Assembly: GCF_003013475.1 (NCBI RefSeq)
Contig: NZ_PXZO01000030.1
Span: 1 to 47,893, forward strand
Direction: 5' to 3'
Origin: Brevibacillus porteri
GTDB lineage: Bacteria > Bacillota > Bacilli > Brevibacillales > Brevibacillaceae
Length of the DNA stretch: 47,893 bases
Below are positions 41,162-47,893 of the stretch, one piece after another. The position numbers and the translations under genes are program-made. Numbering within the stretch: the stretch's first letter is position 1; every line of letters starts with the position of its first letter. The notes under the pieces were generated by a model. That model did not search any database. It saw only the letters and a program-made list of their open reading frames with translations, and had not been told where the DNA came from.

Positions 41162-44046
41162 CGGGGTTCTGGGCGTTTATCAGAAAAAGCATCACACGTC
41201 GCTTCATGGCGATGATGCTTCTTTTTCTGTCACTGCTGATTGCCGGCGCTGGCATCGTTCAAGATTTGAATAGCAACGCATTAACCCATTATCAGGCGGA
41301 GATATACAATACCAAGGAAAAACAAAATTTGGTTGCAGACATCGCTGAGCACACGAACCAGATCTTTTTTCGCGCAAGGGGTTATTACGCTTTCTTGAGC
41401 CCATCTGAGTACAATGAGCTATTTCTTGAGAAAAAGAAGCTGGAACAAGCGCTGGATAAATTTAAGAAGCTTCCGCTCAATGATGAGGAGCAAGCACTTG
41501 TCGCTTCGATCGAATCTTTCTTCACGAACTTTTTCGCCAATGTGTTTCCTACTTTTTCGAGTTATGCAAAGAACGGAGACTTTGAATCCCTGCGAAAAGC
41601 TTCGGCCAGTGGCGTGAATCAGGAAGTGAACAACCTGCTTAAATACGCCGGGCGGTATCAGGAAGAGCACGATCAGCTTTTATATACGAAAAACCAACTA
41701 CTGTTCGAAGAGTTGTCACAGCTAAGCACCTGGTTTCTCGTGTACTCGCTGATGGTGCTGGTGATCATGGTAGTAGTCACCATTCAAACTACGCGGGATA
41801 TCGGCAGGCCGTTGGTTCGTCTATCCCAAAATGCTGAACAGTTCGCTAATGGCGGTACACCTCTTTTGCAGGATTTGAACAGAATTGACGAAATCGGTAG
41901 ACTCTCCCGCTCCCTCGACTATTTGATCAGGCAAATTCAAGCCAAAGAAGAAGTGCTCATGGCGCAAAACGAAGAGCTGCAAGCCCAGCAGGATGAACTG
42001 ATGATGCAGCAAGAAGAGTTGCAAGAAGCATTGGGCAAGATGGAGGAAAACGAACGGTACTTGGAAAAGAAAAACCGTTTCATCCTCTCTTTGTCGAATA
42101 CGCTGGATAAAAGCGAGCTACTGTCCAGTATCATTCGCAATATAACTGAAGTCATGGATGCCGATAAAGGTGTTATCGTCATGTTGAATACTGACAGGGA
42201 CGCAGCTAGCTTTGGCGTTTCGCAGAATGGTCTGGAGCAATTGCGCAATGGATTGGATGATGGTCCGTTCGTACGAATCAGGGAAACGGGCCTGCCATAT
42301 GTCCTGATGCGTGAAAGCACTGACGCTGAGCGCGGCTACACGGAGGAAATGTCACAAACATTTGAGCTTTACCTCCCAGTGCTAGATGCCCAGCAGACAA
42401 TCGTTGCATGTATCATCTGCTCCCGTATCGGTCGAAAATTCACGAATCAGGAGCTACAAGTCATCATCGGCATCGCCAAGCAGATTTCCTTGGCACTCGA
42501 CAAGCTCGCGATGTATGAGGAGACAGAGCGGCAGCGTAAAATGACGCAGGATATGCTCGATTCTGTTCAAGAAGGCATTCAGCTTATTGATCTGAGTGGA
42601 GAAACACTTCAGGTGAACTGGAATTTTTGTGAGCTCTTGTGTTACGACCATCAGCTCGCTTCGCAAGGATTTGACTTGGAACAGTTCCTTTCCCATCTAC
42701 AGAGTCGAACCTCTGAGCCTGATCGGCTGATTCAGTATGTCAGATCTGTCGTTTTAGACGAAGGTGCTATTCCTTCAGGCAGTATTGTGTTTCAGATGAC
42801 CGGACCGCAAGTACGCTATATTCAGCTCTATGCAGAGCCACTGTACCGGAACCAAGAGAAATGGAGTACCTTGCTCGTTTACCGTGACTTCACCAAGGAA
42901 TACGAGATCGACCAAATGAAATCGGAATTCGTCAGTACGGTCAGCCATGAGCTGCGTACCCCTCTCGCCAGTGTGCTCGGCTTTGCGGAGCTGCTGTTAA
43001 CGAAAGAACTCAAGCCCGAACGTCAACAGCGGTACATAGCGACCATTTATCAAGAAGCGACCCGCCTGACTGCGCTAATCAACGATTTCTTGGATTTGCA
43101 GCGCATGGAATCCGGCAGACAGACGTATGAGCTAGAGAACGTTGCGATTGATCAAGTGATTCGAGATATTTTCGGACTTTATCGAGTCCAGTCCCCTCTC
43201 CATCGATTCGAACTCGATTTGCAAACGGAGCAAACCGTTGTTTATGGAGACCAAGCCAAGCTGCGTCAAATATTTATGAATCTGATCAGTAATGCCGTCA
43301 AATACTCCCCGCAGGGCGGCCATGTCCGGGTGAGCTGTCGACAAGATGGGAATCGCTTGCTCGTAGTGGTCCAGGATGAAGGGCTAGGTATTCCTTCCGA
43401 AGCTATCCCTCACCTGTTTACCAAATTTTACCGTGTAGATAACTCGGATCGCCGCGAGATCGGCGGTACAGGACTGGGTCTCGCTATTGTTCGGGAGATC
43501 GTCCATATGCACCATGGTGAAGTTGCCGTTACGTCCGAATCGGGCAAGGGTAGTACATTTACAGTTACCCTTCCGCTGGCTGAGCACGATTTGTCCCCCA
43601 GCTATCTAGCAGGGACGGAGGAGGTAGTCTCTCCAACTAGTCAATGCAATGGAAGCGTTGTGATCATCGAAGACGATTTGAACTTAACCGAGCTGTTGCG
43701 TGATGAGTTGACGAGCTCTGGATTCCGTGTCAATTCCTTCTCTACGGCGACTGAAGCAGTAGCAGCAATCGAGGAGCTGCGACCGGATGCTGTCGTACTT
43801 GACCTTATCTTGAAGGACGGCGAGAGTGGTTGGAAGGTCATTGAGGAAATACGCAAAAACCCGGATTTACGGACCATTCCGATCGTGATCTCCAGTGCTT
43901 TTGAGGAAAAGAAAAAGGCATTTGATCTGGGGGCAACCGGCTATCTGATCAAGCCTTATCATCCAGATACCTTGTCTAAAGCGATTTTGCTGGCCATCAC
44001 GAATCAAGAAGCAACGGGACAAATCTTCATTCCCGATGAACAGTAA
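41158..44046 (+). CDS. Hybrid sensor histidine kinase (TM-HAMP-GAF-PAS-HisKA-HATPase-REC)
   Basis: A 962-residue membrane-bound hybrid kinase. Two membrane segments (about 16-36 and 190-212) flank an extracytoplasmic helical sensor, followed by a HAMP-like linker, a long coiled coil (EELQAQQDELMMQQEELQEA), a GAF-like domain (about 310-455) and a PAS-like domain (about 465-580). HisKA has the phosphorylation site at about H597 (FVSTVSHELRTPL). The ATPase domain shows N and G boxes (LISNAVKYSP, DEGLGIP, GGTGLGLAIV). The C-terminal receiver has D882 (AVVLDLILKDG). It is the third gene of the operon. The sensor signal is unknown. The kinase's own receiver, the CheY-like protein and the Hpt protein allow a multistep relay. 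Confidence 0.9.
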   Translation: MTGFWAFIRKSITRRFMAMMLLFLSLLIAGAGIVQDLNSNALTHYQAEIYNTKEKQNLVADIAEHTNQIFFRARGYYAFLSPSEYNELFLEKKKLEQALDKFKKLPLNDEEQALVASIESFFTNFFANVFPTFSSYAKNGDFESLRKASASGVNQEVNNLLKYAGRYQEEHDQLLYTKNQLLFEELSQLSTWFLVYSLMVLVIMVVVTIQTTRDIGRPLVRLSQNAEQFANGGTPLLQDLNRIDEIGRLSRSLDYLIRQIQAKEEVLMAQNEELQAQQDELMMQQEELQEALGKMEENERYLEKKNRFILSLSNTLDKSELLSSIIRNITEVMDADKGVIVMLNTDRDAASFGVSQNGLEQLRNGLDDGPFVRIRETGLPYVLMRESTDAERGYTEEMSQTFELYLPVLDAQQTIVACIICSRIGRKFTNQELQVIIGIAKQISLALDKLAMYEETERQRKMTQDMLDSVQEGIQLIDLSGETLQVNWNFCELLCYDHQLASQGFDLEQFLSHLQSRTSEPDRLIQYVRSVVLDEGAIPSGSIVFQMTGPQVRYIQLYAEPLYRNQEKWSTLLVYRDFTKEYEIDQMKSEFVSTVSHELRTPLASVLGFAELLLTKELKPERQQRYIATIYQEATRLTALINDFLDLQRMESGRQTYELENVAIDQVIRDIFGLYRVQSPLHRFELDLQTEQTVVYGDQAKLRQIFMNLISNAVKYSPQGGHVRVSCRQDGNRLLVVVQDEGLGIPSEAIPHLFTKFYRVDNSDRREIGGTGLGLAIVREIVHMHHGEVAVTSESGKGSTFTVTLPLAEHDLSPSYLAGTEEVVSPTSQCNGSVVIIEDDLNLTELLRDELTSSGFRVNSFSTATEAVAAIEELRPDAVVLDLILKDGESGWKVIEEIRKNPDLRTIPIVISSAFEEKKKAFDLGATGYLIKPYHPDTLSKAILLAITNQEATGQIFIPDEQ

Positions 44047-44061
44047 AGTTGTCAATGGACA

Positions 44062-44101
44062 AAAGAGGTTGCGGCTATGCAAGTGCGGCCTCTTTATTTT
44101 T
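44062..44101 (+). terminator. Intrinsic terminator of the signalling operon
   Basis: AAAGAGG pairs with CCTCTTT around an inner structure, followed by ATTTTT. Confidence 0.65.
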
Positions 44102-44200
44102 ACCTTCTACCAAAGAAAATCTTGGTATATTCATGCGCTTTCCATCACACATTAATAGAGGTTACTTTGTGCACTTTTGCCCTGCAAAGGAGGAGTTCAT

Positions 44201-44407
44201 GTGTATTTCTCAAAAAAAGCAATCGTTCCAATCGAAGAAGAGGAAACAGATGTATGGACGTGCAGTAACGAGGGCTGTACGTGCTGGATGAGAGATAACT
44301 TTTCCTTTGATAAGAGCCCGAGCTGCCCCTTTTGCCATTCTAGTATGGTAAAAGATACGCGCATGCTGCCAGTCCTAACCAATCACAGCAGCAGGCGGAA
44401 CACTTGA
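44201..44407 (+). CDS. ydjO: YdjO-like cold-inducible zinc-ribbon protein
   Basis: A 68-residue protein with four cysteines in a rubber-knuckle-like zinc ribbon (WTCSNEGCTCWMRDNF, then CPFCHSSM), plus the family ending KDTRMLPVLTNHS. It resembles B. subtilis YdjO, described as cold-inducible; the function is not known. A GTG start at 44201 is supported by AAAGGAGG seven bases upstream, better than the ATG at 44177 that lies before it. Of its five cysteines, one (TCS) precedes the CxC and CxxC groups. Confidence 0.78.
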   Translation: MYFSKKAIVPIEEEETDVWTCSNEGCTCWMRDNFSFDKSPSCPFCHSSMVKDTRMLPVLTNHSSRRNT

Positions 44408-44426
44408 GTCGTTCTTTTCTTTTTTC

Positions 44427-44455
44427 TTGCGGGTACTCTTCCTCTTCTCTACAAT
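44427..44455 (+). promoter_or_regulatory. Sigma-A-type promoter for the 102-residue gene
   Basis: TTGCGG at 44427-44432, 17 bases, then TACAAT at 44450-44455, 36 bases before the gene. Confidence 0.5.
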
Positions 44456-44491
44456 AAATTCATGACGTACGAATGTTAGAGGAGTATGCCC

Positions 44492-44800
44492 ATGAACCGA
44501 AAAGAGATGGAAGATCAAGTGATTCAAGCCTATCAGCGCGACGAGGGCATGATGATTCTCGTTTTTGCCCAATGGTGTGTGAATCACGGTCTAGATGCAC
44601 GCGAATTATACCGCCGCGCTTATCCCGCTCAAGGGGAAAATACGTTACTCGCTCAAATGCTGGACAATACCGTACCCAAAGAAGAAGCAGAGGACATTCC
44701 TGATGCGACTCTCCTTGGTGTATTGTCGCTGTTTGGCAATGACGATTTGGCCTTTGTGGTCAGTGAGACCATCGAAGAAATGAACAAGAATCCGAAATAA
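44492..44800 (+). CDS. Conserved hypothetical protein, 102 residues
   Basis: A small soluble, largely helical acidic protein (EDQVIQAYQRDEGMMILVFA, later DATLLGVLSLFGNDDLAFVV). I do not recognise a named family. ATG 44492 has AGAGGAG seven bases upstream; the ATG two codons earlier overlaps that spacing. A promoter and a strong terminator bracket it, so it is probably a single-gene transcript. Confidence 0.65.
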   Translation: MNRKEMEDQVIQAYQRDEGMMILVFAQWCVNHGLDARELYRRAYPAQGENTLLAQMLDNTVPKEEAEDIPDATLLGVLSLFGNDDLAFVVSETIEEMNKNPK

Positions 44801-44805
44801 TGTAT

Positions 44806-44862
44806 GAAAGCCATACTCGTGCGAAAGCTACGCGCGCGGGTGTGGCTTTCTTTCTTTTTTCC
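44806..44862 (+). terminator. Intrinsic terminator
   Basis: GAAAGCCATACTCGTGCG pairs with CGCGCGGGTGTGGCTTTC with a few wobble pairs, followed by a T-rich run. Confidence 0.82.
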
Positions 44863-44990
44863 CTTTCCAAAAACTCCCCTCCCCTGTCCAAATACGAATC
44901 AAAGAAAACTTTATTATCATAAAAAACATTCACAGTTTATTGTTTGAGCGACAACGTCAGCCGACAAACGATGAAATGGAGAATATCGAA

Positions 44991-46031
44991 ATGTATACAG
45001 ATTCAAAAATCTTGAAATCTCTGTTTTACATCCAGCTCTTCTCAAGTTTTCTTGTTGTAGTCGGTCATTTCACGGCTTCTGCCCTTTCTTTCACAGATCC
45101 GTTTTGGATCGTGGCCCTCAATCAGATCAGTCGCTACGGCACTGTCCTGTTGACGATCGCCACCGGTTATTTGACTGCTTATTCTTTAGAAGCCAAGAGC
45201 CCTACTGCTCGCGAGTTTTTTTCAGGGAAACTTCTGTATATTTTTGTTCCCTATTTAGTATCTGGTGTCCTGTACCATTACTTGTTGAAAAAAGGGATGC
45301 CCCATACTGCCCAGGACTTTACGAACATTGTTTTAGGCAAAACGGGTGACCATCTGTACTTTGTGTTTATGATTTGCCAGTATTATATTTTTGCTTATCT
45401 GTTTCGCCGTGTGATCACCAAGCGCAACATTTTGTATGTCATTTGGATTTTGCTCGGTATTCAGTACGTGTACATCAACTTTATCCATCAGGGCTGGTTC
45501 GGGCTTACCACGCGTCATATGCTCCCGAGCTGGATTTTTACCCTGTACATGGGGCACGTGTTGTATTGGTACCGTGAATCGATCCTTTCCTTTTTGCGAA
45601 ACAACCGCTCCATCTTGACGCTGATGACGGGTGTTTCCACTGCGGCTGCGATGTTTTTTGTTGTCTCAAACAAGCTGTATGTGGCTGTCCATTTGACTTT
45701 TGTCTTCGCCACGCTTCTTTCGTTTCTCGTGCTCATGGTCTTCTTTCTGGAACGCGTCGATCGTTTGCACATCAAGTTTCGAAAAGGGCTGACGTATTTT
45801 ATTTTCTTGTTCCACTCTGCTTTTTTGATCATGTTCAAAGATTATCTGTTTGAAAAATACGGCGAGGTCGCTTGGCTGTTTGAAAACACGTGGTACTCGC
45901 TGCTGTACTTGCTCGTCATTATCGGGTGCAGTTGTTTGTTGGCGCTCATGCTGGTCTGGCTGGTAAACAAACTGGAGCGTATCTCCAAAACCATACGACA
46001 AACACACAGGCAGCTTCACGCTAGCAAATAA
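44991..46031 (+). CDS. Acyltransferase-3-family membrane protein
   Basis: A 346-residue polytopic membrane protein with about ten hydrophobic segments. Family features are FSSFLVVVGHFTASAL (with the conserved histidine of the acyltransferase-3 family), then SRYGTVLLTIATGYLTAY, and FFSGKLLYIFVPYLVSGVLY. Such proteins O-acetylate or otherwise acylate extracellular polysaccharides, lipids or wall polymers. ATG 44991 follows GGAG nine bases upstream. It stands alone. The target is unknown. Confidence 0.85.
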   Translation: MYTDSKILKSLFYIQLFSSFLVVVGHFTASALSFTDPFWIVALNQISRYGTVLLTIATGYLTAYSLEAKSPTAREFFSGKLLYIFVPYLVSGVLYHYLLKKGMPHTAQDFTNIVLGKTGDHLYFVFMICQYYIFAYLFRRVITKRNILYVIWILLGIQYVYINFIHQGWFGLTTRHMLPSWIFTLYMGHVLYWYRESILSFLRNNRSILTLMTGVSTAAAMFFVVSNKLYVAVHLTFVFATLLSFLVLMVFFLERVDRLHIKFRKGLTYFIFLFHSAFLIMFKDYLFEKYGEVAWLFENTWYSLLYLLVIIGCSCLLALMLVWLVNKLERISKTIRQTHRQLHASK

Positions 46032-46052
46032 ACAGCTTTTTCACAAAAAAAT

Positions 46053-46110
46053 GACCTATTCATGCTGCACGTCTGTTAATGATCGTGCCTTCATGGATAA
46101 GTCGCTTTTT
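46053..46110. terminator. Bidirectional terminator between the acyltransferase and histidine kinase genes
   Basis: GAC...ATT-CATG...GCACG pairs with CGTGC...CATG-GAT...GTC across a 12-base loop. Runs of Ts follow on both strands, so it stops the two convergent genes. Confidence 0.75.
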
Positions 46111-46118
46111 TTGTGGCA

Positions 46119-47261
46119 TTAGATGTGCTGGCTCATCGACATCAAGCCACTTGTACATGTGTCGCAGGGCTTGAACTGCATAGAAAAATTCGTCTGCTGA
46201 TCAGTAGACTCGCACGTAATCGTTCCTCCGTGCCGCTCAATGATTTCTTTGCAGACGTATAAGCCAATTCCAGTACCGAGCTCCTTCGTTGTGAAAAACG
46301 GTTCAAAAATAACCGAGAGCAGGTCAGGTGGAATTGGTGATCCATTGTTGGAAACGGTAATCAAGGACCTGTCAGGCGTTTGGGACACCTCAATGACAAT
46401 CTCCTTATCACCTGTTTTTTTATGTAACGCATCCAGCGCATTGGAAATGATGTTGATAAACACTTGCTTCATCTCATCCTTGTAGCCTTTTAGTTGAAAG
46501 GTGGGATCGATACTGCATTTGATATCCACATTCACGTCAACGATATTCGGATAGAGGAAGGAAAGAATCTCATCGAACAACTCCCAAACGCTAAAAACCT
46601 CCATTTGCTTATAGACCGCTCCTTTTTTCGAGACCAGCAAAAACTGCGAAACCCGATAGTTCAATTGCCGCAGCTCATTTTCAATAATCTCTACGTAAGG
46701 GAGATTCGGATAATCTTCTTTCAACAAACGAGAGAATCCCATAATGGAAGTAAGCGGATTTCGGAATTCATGGACGAAGCTGGACGCCATTTGCCCCAGG
46801 ATCGTGAGCCTGTCTTTGTGAGAACGCTCGATAAATAGCTTCTTCTCTTCCAAATCGTTGTCTTTGATGTCGGTGTATTTGAAAACAGCGTGAACCAAAA
46901 AAACATCAAAGCATTCGTTTATTTTCAATAAGGCAGGCATTAAAGCGGCAGGCGTAAACGGACCTTTTTGGAGAAGATCGATAACCATTTCTCGGCCCAT
47001 GCACACGTTGGAAACGAAATCGCCAATGTTGGTCTCTGCCCGGTTTCGTTCATATGCGACCTTGTAAGCCAATTCTTTAATATCCTCAAGAGTGATTTCC
47101 GAACGAAAATATTCAATAACCATACGATACAGTGCTCGCCCATTCAGATGGATCAATCCCTTGTATTGATCACTGTCCGAAACGGCAATTCTTCGCTTGA
47201 ATTCTTTCACGATCGTTGCCTCGTGCTCGCCCAAATATACTGCCAAGTCATCCATCGGCAT
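46119..47261 (-). CDS. Soluble sensor histidine kinase, sporulation-kinase-like
   Basis: A 380-residue cytoplasmic histidine kinase with no membrane segment. An all-helical N-terminal domain (about 1-135) resembles the RsbR/RsbRD N-terminal type that senses energy or small molecules. The HisKA region has H164 (SFVHEFRNPLTSIMGFSRL), and the ATPase boxes are IISNALDAL, NNGSPIPPD and TGIGLYVCKEI. The kinase core resembles the KinA-KinE sporulation kinases. No response regulator gene is next to it, so it is an orphan, which fits a role in feeding the Spo0F/Spo0A relay (inference). GTGGGGA precedes the ATG. Confidence 0.82.
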   Translation of the reverse strand: MPMDDLAVYLGEHEATIVKEFKRRIAVSDSDQYKGLIHLNGRALYRMVIEYFRSEITLEDIKELAYKVAYERNRAETNIGDFVSNVCMGREMVIDLLQKGPFTPAALMPALLKINECFDVFLVHAVFKYTDIKDNDLEEKKLFIERSHKDRLTILGQMASSFVHEFRNPLTSIMGFSRLLKEDYPNLPYVEIIENELRQLNYRVSQFLLVSKKGAVYKQMEVFSVWELFDEILSFLYPNIVDVNVDIKCSIDPTFQLKGYKDEMKQVFINIISNALDALHKKTGDKEIVIEVSQTPDRSLITVSNNGSPIPPDLLSVIFEPFFTTKELGTGIGLYVCKEIIERHGGTITCESTDQQTNFSMQFKPCDTCTSGLMSMSQHI

Positions 47262-47371
47262 CTATCCCCACTCCGAATAATAGGCAAATCCCCTTCCAAC
47301 CTATTATACTATTATTGTTGTTAATTAACTAAATATTTTTACTATTTTAATGAAAAAGAAATAACAAAGGG
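47262..47371. other. AT-rich promoter region of the histidine kinase gene
   Basis: About 110 bases between the kinase start and the terminator of the collagen-like gene. It is AT-rich with no gene. A promoter for the minus-strand kinase should lie here; I see no single clear match. Confidence 0.4.
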
Positions 47372-47404
47372 AAAGGAGCTACTTGTCATCGTAGCTCCTT
47401 TTGT
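47372..47404. terminator. Terminator of the second collagen-like gene
   Basis: AAGGAGCTAC, loop TTGTCATC, GTAGCTCCTT. It lies just after the stop codon of the minus-strand collagen-like gene; the minus strand continues TCCCTTT, a modest T run. Confidence 0.75.
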
Positions 47405-47407
47405 ATA

Positions 47408-47893
47408 TTACGTATTACTTATTTTTATAATCGTCAAGGTCGCTCCAGCCCCTGTCAGAAGGGTAGCTGTGCCCAATAATCCAAACAGTTGCAGCGTGAT
47501 TGTGGCTCCAGCGGTGAGAGGGGCGATGACGGTATTATTGAACGAAGAAAGTGATAAAGCTGGTGCGATGATAGTTGGCGTGTATGGCGTCCCATTTATC
47601 AAGATCCTCGAGCTAACCAGTAAGGAAGCTGTTGTATTAATGGAATACGAAATTAAATAGTTGCCTGCAGACGGAACTGTAAATACCGTATTAGCGCCAT
47701 TCACCGTAATGCCACCTGCTAACACCTGGTTGTTCGGTAGAGGGATATTCGTTCCTCCTAGAACTACTGCTATGAGAGCTCCTGTGGTATTGGCCCCGAA
47801 GGCGTTGATGTTGGTGAAGACTGTACCTGTCGCTCCGGTGGGGCCGGTCTCTCCGGTGGCACCAGTGGCTCCGGTCGTTCCAGTCGTTCCAGT
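47408..47893 (-). CDS. Collagen-like (BclA-type) protein, 3' end only
   Basis: The last 161 codons of a gene that enters from the right edge of the window. The first visible codons are Gly-X-Thr repeats ([18 protein letters not shown]), and the rest is a BclA-like C-terminal beta-sandwich (AFGANTTGALIAVVLGGTNI, later GNYLISYSIN and ending TIIKISNT). It is the second such gene in the window, on the opposite strand from the one at 25.6 kb, with a different C-terminal domain sequence. It probably forms part of the spore surface. The N-terminus is outside the window. Confidence 0.85.
   Translation of the reverse strand, partial: TGTTGTTGATGATGETGPTGATGTVFTNINAFGANTTGALIAVVLGGTNIPLPNNQVLAGGITVNGANTVFTVPSAGNYLISYSINTTASLLVSSRILINGTPYTPTIIAPALSLSSFNNTVIAPLTAGATITLQLFGLLGTATLLTGAGATLTIIKISNT

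Overview
The window looks like chromosomal DNA of an endospore-forming, moderate-GC member of the Bacillales, most probably Brevibacillus or a close relative. This is inferred from gene content: a gerA-type germinant receptor operon, two BclA-like collagen-repeat spore-surface genes, the mitomycin repair pair mrfAB (yprAB), a divergent ymcC/pksA-like pair, opuA with a gbsR-like regulator, ywbE, ydjO and an OxdC-type oxalate decarboxylase. No phage, transposon, CRISPR array, tRNA or rRNA gene was found. The first 160 bases resemble the flank of an rRNA operon.

Layout. 0.4-0.9 kb: an ArsR regulator coupled to a 27-codon stub. 0.9-4.6 kb (minus): mrfA-mrfB. 4.6-8.4 kb (plus): a germinant receptor in the order B-A-C, with a sigma-G-like promoter. 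8.5-16.5 kb (minus): one tightly packed eight-gene operon with a MalK/UgpC-type ABC importer (ATPase, two permeases, lipoprotein), a cytosolic alkaline-phosphatase-superfamily hydrolase, a phosphonatase-like HAD enzyme, a xylose-isomerase-like TIM barrel and a D-2-hydroxyacid dehydrogenase. It reads as an uptake and breakdown route for an unknown phosphorylated or phosphonate compound and is the best candidate here for an undescribed pathway. 16.7-18.0 kb: a TetR regulator and a membrane protein facing each other across repeated operator-like sites.

18-22.4 kb: a DUF4241 protein, an oxalate decarboxylase with an altered active-site lid, a frameshifted fragment of a glycerophosphodiester phosphodiesterase, two small proteins and a chromate transporter. 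22.5-25.4 kb (minus): a MoxR ATPase with a VWA metallopeptidase-like protein whose N-terminal module is duplicated, one copy having lost the catalytic glutamate. 25.6-33.0 kb: a collagen-like spore protein, a VWA lipoprotein, a DedA protein, an AraC/GyrI regulator, an amidase, and an exported DUF1254 protein whose ribosome-binding site and start codon lie inside a 17-bp stem.

33.1-36.9 kb: opuAA-AB-AC for glycine betaine uptake (minus), divergent from a gbsR-like regulator with a palindrome at its start. 37.0-39.1 kb: small genes (a 25-residue basic peptide, a cysteine hydrolase, a Nudix hydrolase, ywbE, an unknown protein). 39.2-44.0 kb: a three-gene signalling operon (Hpt-REC-GGDEF-REC, a CheY-like protein, a hybrid histidine kinase) able to form a multistep phosphorelay ending in c-di-GMP synthesis. 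44.2-47.9 kb: a ydjO-like gene, an unknown small gene, an acyltransferase-3 membrane protein, a soluble histidine kinase and the 3' end of a second collagen-like gene that runs off the window.

Start codons were set by ribosome-binding sites where these were visible, so several genes are shorter than their longest reading frame. All functional names come from motif recognition by eye; no database search was possible.
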